NCBI GenBank assembly: GCA_021129915.1
Contig: JAJOKI010000039.1
Location: forward strand, 1-11,424
DNA: 11,424 nt
DNA from: Methanocellales archaeon
GTDB taxonomy: Archaea > Halobacteriota > UBA148 > JAJOKI01
Direction: 5' to 3'
The notes beneath the pieces are model-generated. The model was given only the letters and a program-made list of their open reading frames with translations. It made no database searches and was not told the origin of the DNA. Position 1 is the first letter of the stretch; each line of letters starts with the position of its first letter. This document shows positions 1-6,004 of this stretch, one piece after another. A program made the translations under genes and the position numbers.

Positions 1-11
1 GTGACGATAGG

Positions 12-479
12 TTATAAAAGATGCTCTACGATATTTTCGGCGATTACGCGCTCACAGTAAATACAGCGCAACTGTACACCCGTCTTCTGTTTTTCAGTGG
101 TGAATCTGGACATCACTGGTTCTCTTGTATTCGAGATACAATTTGGGTTGGCGCATCTCACAACGCCCTTTATCGCGTCAGGGATGTCTACCTTGTACTT
201 CCCTGCCACATTGTACTTGCGGATAATGTTGATGGAAGCAGACGGTGCAATCAAGGCAATCTTATCAACTTCACTGGGTTTTAACTCTCGCCCTTCGATC
301 TTGACGATGTCTTTTGTGCCGATTGTCTTACTCGGGACGTTCATGACCGCGCTGACCACTCCAGTAGTTGTCCTGTCGATGCCGAGAATTCGTAGCACGC
401 TGAGCGCTTGTCCGGCCGTAATGTGGTCTATGACCGTTCCATTTTGAATCGGACGCACGTAAAGTCCATTCCTTTTCAT
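12..479 (-). CDS. pyrI: Aspartate carbamoyltransferase regulatory subunit PyrI
   Basis: This is the regulatory chain of ATCase (155 aa). In the family it binds the allosteric nucleotides through its N-terminal domain and docks on the catalytic trimers through a C-terminal zinc domain. The four zinc ligands are visible as C109, C114, C139 and C142, with the spacing expected of PyrI, and the length is normal. The ATG start overlaps the TGA stop of pyrB (ATGA), which suggests translational coupling. A GGGAG ribosome-binding site (487-491) lies 7 nt ahead of the start, inside the pyrB end. The order pyrB then pyrI in one transcript fits their roles in a single holoenzyme that catalyses the first committed step of pyrimidine synthesis. 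The gene is complete; only 11 bases of downstream sequence are in the window. Confidence 0.95.
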   Translation of the reverse strand: MKRNGLYVRPIQNGTVIDHITAGQALSVLRILGIDRTTTGVVSAVMNVPSKTIGTKDIVKIEGRELKPSEVDKIALIAPSASINIIRKYNVAGKYKVDIPDAIKGVVRCANPNCISNTREPVMSRFTTEKQKTGVQLRCIYCERVIAENIVEHLL

Positions 480-1399
480 CGCGCATCTCCCAGTATGTGG
501 TACAATACCGCCATTCTCACCGGAACACCATAGAACGCCTGTTTGAAATATCTGGCATGTTTAGTATAGTCCACATCCTTGTCGATTTCATCCGCCTTCG
601 GAAGCGGGTGCATGATTATCATATCATCCTTGACATCCTGCAACATCTCGGTTGAAATGCGATATGTTCCCGTCACTTTCTGATATTCACTTGGATCTGG
701 AAAGCGCTCCTTCTGGATTCTGGTGACATAGAGGACATCTATGTCGGAAATCACATCGGACAATTTCGTAGTTTCGACCACGTTTGCTCCTCGTTTCTTT
801 AAATCATTCTTGATATCGGGCGGTATTCGAAGTTGCTCAGGGGAGACTAAATTTATTTCTGCGCCATACAGCGACAGCGCATATGCAAGCGAATGCACGG
901 TCCTGCCGTATTTCAGATCTCCTATAAGTGCAATGCTCAGATTTTCAAGATGCCCTTCTCGCCTGATGGTGTACAGGTCCAGTAGGGTCTGCGTGGGATG
1001 GTGTCCTGCACCATCTCCTGCGTTTATAATCGGAATATCGGATATCTCCGCCGCCATACGTGCGGCACCCTCTCTGGAATGCCTTAGCACAATGGCATCT
1101 GCATACCCCTCAATTACCCGGAGCGTATCTGCAAGTGTCTCGCCTTTTGCTACTGAACTGGCTTCCGGGATTACTATGCCGATAACATCTCCACTCAATC
1201 GCTTCATAGCTGTCTCAAAAGACAGTCTGGTTCTTGTGCTTGGCTCATAGAACAACGTCGCTAAAATCTTGCCTGCCAACAAGTTGGACCTTTTACCGCG
1301 CGCAAATGGTTCGAGCGCCTCAGCTTTTTTTAATATGTAATCGATTTCCTCACGCGAGAAATCTTTCATCGAGATGATGTCTCGCCTGACAAATTTCAT
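476..1399 (-). CDS. pyrB: Aspartate carbamoyltransferase catalytic subunit PyrB
   Basis: This cytosolic enzyme condenses carbamoyl phosphate with L-aspartate to give N-carbamoyl-aspartate in de novo pyrimidine synthesis. Counting from the ATG (307 aa), the carbamoyl-phosphate loop STRTR is at 54-58, the mobile SVAKGET loop is at 82-88, HPTQ is at 134-137, and HPLPKADE starts at 264. All are hallmarks of ATCase rather than ornithine carbamoyltransferase. A TTG codon lies directly before the ATG (1400-1402) and could also initiate. No Shine-Dalgarno sequence precedes either codon. A TATA-like stretch about 28 nt upstream instead fits a leaderless transcript. The stop overlaps the pyrI start. 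The gene looks intact. Confidence 0.97.
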   Translation of the reverse strand: MKFVRRDIISMKDFSREEIDYILKKAEALEPFARGKRSNLLAGKILATLFYEPSTRTRLSFETAMKRLSGDVIGIVIPEASSVAKGETLADTLRVIEGYADAIVLRHSREGAARMAAEISDIPIINAGDGAGHHPTQTLLDLYTIRREGHLENLSIALIGDLKYGRTVHSLAYALSLYGAEINLVSPEQLRIPPDIKNDLKKRGANVVETTKLSDVISDIDVLYVTRIQKERFPDPSEYQKVTGTYRISTEMLQDVKDDMIIMHPLPKADEIDKDVDYTKHARYFKQAFYGVPVRMAVLYHILGDAR

Positions 1400-1422
1400 C
1401 AAATTGAATACGTATGGATAGG

Positions 1423-1432
1423 CTTAAAATTA
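1423..1432 (-). promoter_or_regulatory. Candidate TATA box for pyrBI (leaderless)
   Basis: On the minus strand this reads TAATTTTAAG. Its centre is about 28 nt before the pyrB ATG, which is the distance expected between an archaeal TATA box and a transcription start at or next to the start codon. There is no ribosome-binding site in between, consistent with a leaderless pyrB message. Assigned by eye from position and composition only. Confidence 0.4.
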
Positions 1433-1460
1433 TTGCCATCATCCTGGCGTAAACAAAGAA

Positions 1461-1488
1461 ATGCCCATAGTCAATTGTTCCAGGGCAT
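1461..1488. promoter_or_regulatory. Gapped palindrome between pyrB and nfeD, possible operator
   Basis: The arrangement is ATGCCC, 5 nt, CAATTG, 5 nt, GGGCAT. The outer 6-base arms are exact reverse complements, and the inner CAATTG is itself a palindrome at exactly the same centre (1474.5). It lies about 30 nt upstream of the candidate pyrB TATA box and in front of the divergent nfeD promoter, a typical place for a dimeric regulator site. The binding protein is unknown, and the arms are short enough that chance is not excluded. Confidence 0.35.
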
Positions 1489-1510
1489 AGAACTTATAGG
1501 TGCATGAGTA

Positions 1511-1520
1511 AATTATATCA
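1511..1520 (+). promoter_or_regulatory. Candidate TATA box for the nfeD-slipin operon
   Basis: AATTATATCA is an AT-rich TATA-like stretch. A transcription start about 26 nt downstream (near 1541) would leave a leader of roughly 25 nt that includes the GAGGT ribosome-binding site at 1551-1555, 10 nt before the nfeD ATG. Based on position and composition only. Confidence 0.3.
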
Positions 1521-1565
1521 TGTCATGTGCATCAATGATACTACGTATTTGAGGTAAATGTCATC

Positions 1566-2861
1566 ATGAAAAAATGGGCTTTATTAATTATTTTGATGCT
1601 GTTCCTGACATCGGGAATCGGTGGCGCCAGGCCATCAGAGAATATAGTGTATGTCATCGAGATTGAGGGAATGGTAACCGCTGGCACGGCGCTTCGCGTG
1701 GAGAACGGAATAGAGGATGCAGTGGACATGGGAGCGTCGGCGGTACTGCTCCAGATAGACACCCCAGGCGGGCTTGTGGACGCCACGATAGATATTGTAA
1801 AGGCTATCGATAACTCTCCAATTCCCGTGATAACATACGTCCCAAGAGGGGGCATCTCAGCATCTGCAGGGACATACATCCTACTTGCAGGCCATGTGGC
1901 AGCCATGTCGCCAGGGACCACGACGGGTGCTAGCATGCCAGTCATGGCAGACCCGGCGGGTGCGCCTGGACCAGCCGATAACAAGACGATATCATACATG
2001 GCAGGAGTTATGAGGGGTATCGCTGAGAGGAGGGATAGGCCGGTTGATGTCGCAGAGCGCTTTGTCACCGAAAATCTGGTACTCACCGCAAGCGAAGCGC
2101 TGGAGATGGATGTTATCGATGTAATTGCAGATGATGTTCACGGTCTGCTTGAGAAAGTCGACGGCATGACAGTCATGGTAATGGGAGCGGAAACCCATCT
2201 GCAGACGGCAGATGCAGAAATATATGTGAGGGAGGAAGGGATTAGAGAGCAGATTATCGATATAATCAGCAATCCACAGGTAGTGTTTATACTGCTATTA
2301 GTAGGCATATACGGAATAATATTTGGATTCAGTTCGCCTGGAACATATGTGCCAGAGATGATAGGTGCGATATGCTTAATCCTGGCATTGTACGGTCTTG
2401 GAACATTTGACGTTAATATGCTTGGCATAATTCTGATAATAGCGGCGGTGATATTGTTTGTCGCAGAAGTGTTCACACCCACCTATGGAGTCTTAACGAT
2501 GGGCGGCGTCGTTTGTCTCATACTTGGGGCATTCATGTTGCCACAAGAGCCCTTACTCGCAGAAGAGTGGTTCAGAACGTTCCAATTAATCGTGCTCGGA
2601 ATGGCTGGCACCTCTGTAGCGTTTTTCATATTCGGAGTTGGTGCCGTGATGAAATCGAGAAGGAGGAAGCCAACGACAGGTATCGATGAATTGATCGAAA
2701 AGACAGCCAGAGCCGTGACGGACATCGACCCAGAGGGAAAGGTCAAAGTCAGAGGAGAGATATGGAATGCGATGGCAGAAAACGGGGTGATAAAACAGGG
2801 AGATACCGTAAAGATTATACGTGTGGAGGGTCTAACTCTTTTCGTCAGAAAAATAGATTGA
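1566..2861 (+). CDS. NfeD-family membrane serine protease (ClpP-class, PH1510-like)
   Basis: A 431-aa integral membrane protease of the NfeD1b type. Residues 3-16 form a hydrophobic signal segment. Residues 27-205 form a ClpP/crotonase-like protease domain with DTPGG at 65-69 and the SASAGTYI motif at 98-105. By analogy with P. horikoshii 1510-N, S100 is the likely nucleophile and K140 the probable general-base lysine of the Ser-Lys dyad. Several membrane spans follow (about 238-256, 264-281, 285-301, 307-325 and 340-362). A soluble C-terminal NfeD OB-fold domain (about 380-431, with the NGVIKQGDTVKI segment) ends the protein. The characterised homologue cleaves the hydrophobic C-terminal region of its partner stomatin. 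Here the slipin gene starts 13 nt downstream and its ribosome-binding site abuts this stop codon, so the two are co-transcribed and probably coupled. The ATG has a GAGGT site 10 nt upstream. Confidence 0.92.
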   Translation: MKKWALLIILMLFLTSGIGGARPSENIVYVIEIEGMVTAGTALRVENGIEDAVDMGASAVLLQIDTPGGLVDATIDIVKAIDNSPIPVITYVPRGGISASAGTYILLAGHVAAMSPGTTTGASMPVMADPAGAPGPADNKTISYMAGVMRGIAERRDRPVDVAERFVTENLVLTASEALEMDVIDVIADDVHGLLEKVDGMTVMVMGAETHLQTADAEIYVREEGIREQIIDIISNPQVVFILLLVGIYGIIFGFSSPGTYVPEMIGAICLILALYGLGTFDVNMLGIILIIAAVILFVAEVFTPTYGVLTMGGVVCLILGAFMLPQEPLLAEEWFRTFQLIVLGMAGTSVAFFIFGVGAVMKSRRRKPTTGIDELIEKTARAVTDIDPEGKVKVRGEIWNAMAENGVIKQGDTVKIIRVEGLTLFVRKID

Positions 2862-2874
2862 GGAGTGCGAATAA

Positions 2875-3630
2875 ATGGAATTATGGATACTCGGAATAAT
2901 TATAGTAGTGTTAATGATTTTATCATCCGCGATAAGAATTGTAAACGAATATGAACGCGGCGTGATATTTAGATTGGGGCGGCTTGTCGGTGCAAGAGGA
3001 CCCGGACTCTTTTTCATCATACCCCTACTTGAGGTCATGATCAAGGTGGACCTGAGAACGGTCGCCTTTGATGTGCCGCCGCAAGAGGTCATCACCAAGG
3101 ACAATGTCACCACAAGGGTAAATGCCGTCGTGTATTATAGGGTGATGGACCCTGAGAAGGCGGTTACCCAGGTGGAGCACTATCCTCTTGCAACGTCTCA
3201 AATGGCTCTAACGACACTGAGAGGCGTGATAGGTCAGGCCGAATTAGATGAGCTGCTATCAGAGAGGGATAAATTGAACAAGAAGATACAAGAAACCGTC
3301 GACGAAGCGACAGACCCATGGGGAATCAAAGTTTCTGCAGTCGAGATAAAAGACGTGGAACTGCCAAAGGAGATGCAGAGGGCAATGGCATCCCAGGCAG
3401 AGGCGGAAAGGGATAGGCGAGCGCGAATCATTAGTGCCGATGGTGAGAAACAAGCCTCTCAAAAATTAGCAGAAGCAGCGGACATCCTGAACAAACAAGA
3501 AGGAGGCATGTTCATACGCACCCTCCAAACGATAGCAGAGGCATCGGCAGAAAAGGCGACCACGGTCGTGATTCCCTTGCCGATTGAACTTCTACAGGCT
3601 CTTGGATACTCCAAGAAAGAGAAGAAGTGA
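2875..3630 (+). CDS. Slipin / stomatin-like SPFH membrane protein (PH1511-like)
   Basis: A 251-aa SPFH (Band 7) protein. An N-terminal membrane anchor (residues 2-20) is followed by the characteristic [14 protein letters not shown] stretch (23-36), the SPFH core (to about 165), and an Ala/Glu-rich helical region (about 163-226) that in the family forms coiled-coil oligomers. The C-terminal stretch [15 protein letters not shown] (229-243) corresponds to the hydrophobic segment cleaved in P. horikoshii p-stomatin by its NfeD-type protease partner, whose homologue is the gene just upstream. The likely role is scaffolding of membrane microdomains, with turnover by NfeD. A GGAG ribosome-binding site overlaps the upstream stop. 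Length and domain order are normal. Confidence 0.94.
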   Translation: MELWILGIIIVVLMILSSAIRIVNEYERGVIFRLGRLVGARGPGLFFIIPLLEVMIKVDLRTVAFDVPPQEVITKDNVTTRVNAVVYYRVMDPEKAVTQVEHYPLATSQMALTTLRGVIGQAELDELLSERDKLNKKIQETVDEATDPWGIKVSAVEIKDVELPKEMQRAMASQAEAERDRRARIISADGEKQASQKLAEAADILNKQEGGMFIRTLQTIAEASAEKATTVVIPLPIELLQALGYSKKEKK

Positions 3631-3650
3631 GAGAGGAAGTAGAGAGCATT

Positions 3651-4391
3651 CTATAACCGCGCTATTGTGATAAATCCAGTGTGCCCCACTCGCGTGGAAG
3701 GTCGCGTTCCACGCCTCTCAAATTTAATTTCGCGTTCCATGCATTCTATGGTCTGCACGCTTGAGAATTTTTCCATATCAATTGCGGTGCGTATCTTTTT
3801 CATCTGCTCAAAAAACGGGGAATATGTCACCAAATATCCGCCTGAATTGAGCACATCTCTCACATGCAGTATTACTTGATCCGCATCCATCATGTCAAGG
3901 GTTATCACATCGAATCTCTCGTTTAGGTTTGCCATCTCAGAGATTATGTCGCCGTGCCTAACCTTGACGTTCTTCATGCCCGCGGTTTCGACGTTCTTGC
4001 GCGCCACCCTGGCGAATTCTTCGTTTTTTTCATATGTGACTACCTTCTTAGCGACATTGCCAAGATAGATTGCCAGAATCCCGGAACCCGTCCCCGCATC
4101 AAGCACAGAATCCTCGCTGCCCAACCCCGTGTATGCAAGGATGATTCCAATGTCCTTTGGCATCAAAGGCGCACCCGTCCTTTTGCAGTGCTTGAAAAAA
4201 TCCGGTGCCCTTGGTCTTTGAATGATATATTCGTGATTCAGGTGCGTAGAAATCGTGTCGCCGAATTCCTTTTCACGTAATTTGCATAATTTTATCGTTC
4301 CATAACCGGTATTAAATTCGTCATCTGAAACCGCGACGAGATGCTCGCATTTCCCATCCTTGAGCAGTACGGGGGCGTCATCGGCTATCAT
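3651..4391 (-). CDS. trmI: tRNA (adenine-N1)-methyltransferase TrmI
   Basis: A 246-aa SAM-dependent methyltransferase of the TrmI/Trm61 family, which in archaea methylates A57/A58 in the T-loop of tRNA. Residues 1-55 form the small N-terminal beta domain. Motif I, VLDAGTGSGILAIYL, spans 96-110. E121 is the usual ribose-binding acidic residue, HGD at 146-148 is motif III, and LDMMDAD (165-171) replaces the more common LDLPDPW motif IV. The C-terminal RPSTRVGHTGFI (230-241) is the family signature. It lies 14 nt downstream of the NAC gene in the same direction, with a GGGAG site 7 nt before the ATG, so the two form a translation-related operon. It converges on the slipin gene with a 20-nt gap and no obvious hairpin terminator. 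Confidence 0.94.
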   Translation of the reverse strand: MIADDAPVLLKDGKCEHLVAVSDDEFNTGYGTIKLCKLREKEFGDTISTHLNHEYIIQRPRAPDFFKHCKRTGAPLMPKDIGIILAYTGLGSEDSVLDAGTGSGILAIYLGNVAKKVVTYEKNEEFARVARKNVETAGMKNVKVRHGDIISEMANLNERFDVITLDMMDADQVILHVRDVLNSGGYLVTYSPFFEQMKKIRTAIDMEKFSSVQTIECMEREIKFERRGTRPSTRVGHTGFITIARL

Positions 4392-4405
4392 GCATTATCT
4401 CCCTT

Positions 4406-4750
4406 TTATTTGTTCAGTTTCAATATTGCCTCTGCCAGATCGCCCTCTGTCTCCTTCAGCGCCTTTCTCGCCTCGGACTCGGATGCCCCGCTCTGCTCTA
4501 CCACGAGCTGCACATCCGCCTCTGGCATCTCCAATTCGCGCTGACGCTCTTCCGGGGTGCCGACAATCTGATACGTTTTTGCGCCCTTGACGTTCATTAT
4601 CGTGACTTGGACATCATTAAAAACGATATCCTTGTTCGATGTTCTGATGATGACCTCCTCCACGTCATCGACCTCTTCAACGTCAATGCCCATCTGTTTC
4701 ATCATCTGCTGCATTTTTCTTGGGTTCATGCCCCTCATTCCAGGAATCAT
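4406..4750 (-). CDS. nac: Nascent polypeptide-associated complex protein (archaeal NAC)
   Basis: A 114-aa archaeal NAC, a ribosome-associated chaperone that contacts nascent chains at the tunnel exit and acts as a homodimer. The Met-rich N-terminus MIPGMRGMNPRKMQQMMKQMG (split here as residues 1-10 and 11-21) is typical. A NAC beta-barrel domain (about 30-68) contains the VQVTIMNVKGAKTYQIVG strand region. A C-terminal UBA domain (about 77-113) shows VVEQSGASESEARKALKE and GDLAEAILKL. The start is supported by a GGTGAT ribosome-binding site (4757-4762), 6 nt upstream, which matches the anti-Shine-Dalgarno well. It is the first gene of the unit that includes trmI and is divergent from the NAD(P)HX-repair locus. 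Confidence 0.95.
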   Translation of the reverse strand: MIPGMRGMNPRKMQQMMKQMGIDVEEVDDVEEVIIRTSNKDIVFNDVQVTIMNVKGAKTYQIVGTPEERQRELEMPEADVQLVVEQSGASESEARKALKETEGDLAEAILKLNK

Positions 4751-4787
4751 GGTATCATCACCACATATAGGTACTATACCAGCATAA

Positions 4788-4800
4788 ATCTTATACTATT
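4788..4800. promoter_or_regulatory. Candidate bidirectional TATA region, nac and nnr locus
   Basis: The stretch TCTTATACTATT serves both directions by position. On the minus strand, AGTATAAG lies about 25 nt before a start that would give nac a leader of about 17 nt carrying its GGTGAT site. On the plus strand, CTTATACT lies about 27 nt before the ATG at 4821, which has no ribosome-binding site and would be leaderless. Inferred from spacing only. Confidence 0.3.
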
Positions 4801-4820
4801 GAACTATGTAAATCGTGCTT

Positions 4821-5051
4821 ATGTCTGAAATCATCACGTCAAAGCGGATGCGAGCGATAGACATCAACTCGGAATATTTCGGCGTTCCACGCATGGAGAT
4901 GGCTGGCAAGGCTGTTGCGGGTGCAGTTCGAAAACGACACTAGCCGCTCGTTATTTGAAGGAGTTTGACGTCCATATCATGTTGCTATGCACTTCAGAGG
5001 ATATCCGAACAAAAGAGGCAAAGATTAATTGGGATGGACTAGGGCATAAAA
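4821..5051 (+). pseudogene. nnrE: Eroded NAD(P)HX epimerase domain (NnrE / YjeF_N remnant)
   Basis: This stretch holds recognisable pieces of the NnrE domain in different frames. Frame 1 from ATG 4821 reads 40 codons, including SKRMRAIDINSEYFGVPR (the standard archaeal NnrE N-terminus) and EMAGKAVAGAV (the MENAG helix), then stops at TAG 4941-4943. In a shifted frame, 4937-5041 reads TLAARYLKEFDVHIMLLC followed by TSEDIRTKEAKINWDGL, which fits the middle of the same domain. A third frame begins at 5052 with VHPDLTITFHKMKKGLE, its last strand, now the N-terminus of the neighbouring ORF. The GTGNNGGDG loop and roughly 80 residues that include the VDIPSG..D region are gone. These losses remove the substrate- and ion-binding motifs, so the epimerase must be inactive. 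The domain assignment comes from remembered family sequence, not a search. Deletions of this size are not simple sequencing errors, although an assembly artefact is possible. Confidence 0.75.
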
Positions 5052-5990
5052 ATGGTTCACCCAGATTTGACCATTACCTTTCATAAAATGAAAAAGGGGT
5101 TGGAGACCATGCCAATAGGCGTGCCAGAAGAAGCAGAAATATTTGTAGGACCGGGAGACGTTCACTCATTGGTATCCCGAGATTCAGATAGCCACAAAGG
5201 AGATAATGGGCGCATACTGATTATTGGAGGGGGTGCGTATGTCGGCGCACCCGCTCTTACTGCCCTAGCAGCACTTAGGACTGGTGCAGATATAGCAACC
5301 ATCGCCGCACCAGCCAGCGTCTCGGATATCATCGCATCGTTTTCCCCAGACCTGATCGTCTCCTCGTTAACATCTGACGTTCTCACGCCCGATGACCTGC
5401 CAATCATAACAGAATTGGTGCAGGAACACGATGTCGTGGTGATCGGGATGGGGCTTGGCAGAGACGAATTGACGCGGAGAGCGATTAAGGCGATCGTTCC
5501 CATCTGCAAGAAGGTCGTGATCGATGCCGATGCATTATCGGCACTGGACCTGCCACTGGACGGCAGTGCCATAATAACGCCGCACGCAGGCGAATTTAAA
5601 CGAGTAACTGGGCGTGACATCCCGAAAGACGGGGAAAAGAGAACTGCTCTGGTCAAGAAATTCGCCAAGGAGAACAACATCGTGGTATTGCTAAAAGGGA
5701 AAATGGACATAATATCAGATGGGACTTCTATAAAAATGAATAAAACTGGCAATGTCGGCATGACCGTTGGAGGAACTGGAGATGTGCTTGCAGGTACTGT
5801 CGGGGCATTCTATGCAAAGAACGATGCTTTTGAGTCGGCCGCTGCTGGAGCTTTTATAACTGGGCTTGCAGGAGATATCGCATTCGAGGAATATGGATTT
5901 GGGCTGCTGGCGACGGATGTGATGGATAGGATTCCAAAGGCGATAAAAGGGCGAAAGATGAATTTTAGTAAATGTGTGTCCACAGAATAA
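5052..5990 (+). CDS. nnrD: ADP-dependent (S)-NAD(P)H-hydrate dehydratase NnrD
   Basis: This ribokinase-fold enzyme repairs NAD(P)HX, the hydrated and damaged form of NAD(P)H, to NAD(P)H at the expense of ADP (ATP in some relatives). From ATG 5052 the ORF is 312 aa. Family motifs are all present: HKGDNGR (48-54), IGMGLGRDE (131-139), VIDADALSAL (156-165), TPHAGEF (176-182), LLKGKMDIISDG (213-224), and NKTGN (230-234) followed by GGTGDVLAG (240-248) with the probable catalytic Asp244. Residues 2-18 are the tail of the lost epimerase domain and are not needed by a dehydratase. An alternative start at ATG 5109 (M20), preceded by GGGGTTGGAG, would give exactly the dehydratase domain. ATG 5052 has only a weak AGGG (5041-5044). 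It converges on the GTPase gene with a 14-nt gap. Archaeal homologues are normally a bifunctional NnrE-NnrD fusion, so the stand-alone form here is secondary. Confidence 0.93.
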   Translation: MVHPDLTITFHKMKKGLETMPIGVPEEAEIFVGPGDVHSLVSRDSDSHKGDNGRILIIGGGAYVGAPALTALAALRTGADIATIAAPASVSDIIASFSPDLIVSSLTSDVLTPDDLPIITELVQEHDVVVIGMGLGRDELTRRAIKAIVPICKKVVIDADALSALDLPLDGSAIITPHAGEFKRVTGRDIPKDGEKRTALVKKFAKENNIVVLLKGKMDIISDGTSIKMNKTGNVGMTVGGTGDVLAGTVGAFYAKNDAFESAAAGAFITGLAGDIAFEEYGFGLLATDVMDRIPKAIKGRKMNFSKCVSTE

Positions 5991-6003
5991 AATCTGGGAA
6001 AAG
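5983..6003 (-). terminator. Candidate U-rich terminator after the GTPase gene
   Basis: On the minus strand, directly after the GTPase stop, the sequence is rich in T runs (CTTTT, then GATTTTATTC), and CAGA/TCTG can form a 4-bp stem. Archaeal intrinsic termination relies mainly on such U tracts. The match is weak and overlaps the end of the convergent nnrD gene. Confidence 0.2.
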
Positions 6004-6004
6004 G

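Noticed and set aside
741..1250. 169-codon open frame on the plus strand over pyrB
   Set aside because: It is a Ser-rich antisense shadow of the pyrB core; no motif and no ribosome-binding site.
1541..2086. 181-codon open frame on the minus strand over nfeD
   Set aside because: It is antisense to the conserved protease domain, rich in Ser/Pro/Ile without any domain, and the opposite strand carries clear family motifs.
3608..3650. Pyrimidine-rich minus-strand tract after trmI as a terminator
   Set aside because: It is mostly C/T alternation caused by the Lys/Glu codons at the slipin C-terminus and lacks a real T run.
4821..5051. Programmed frameshifting that would rebuild a full NnrE domain
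   Set aside because: The pieces do not abut. The GTGNNGGDG loop and about 80 further residues are absent from every frame, so no frameshift can restore the domain.
5162..5761. 199-codon open frame on the minus strand over nnrD
   Set aside because: It is an antisense shadow of a gene with all NnrD motifs intact.
5984..5997. CAGA-N6-TCTG hairpin between nnrD and the GTPase gene
   Set aside because: A 4-bp AT-rich stem is too weak to count as a hairpin terminator; only the T-rich strand is listed, at low confidence.
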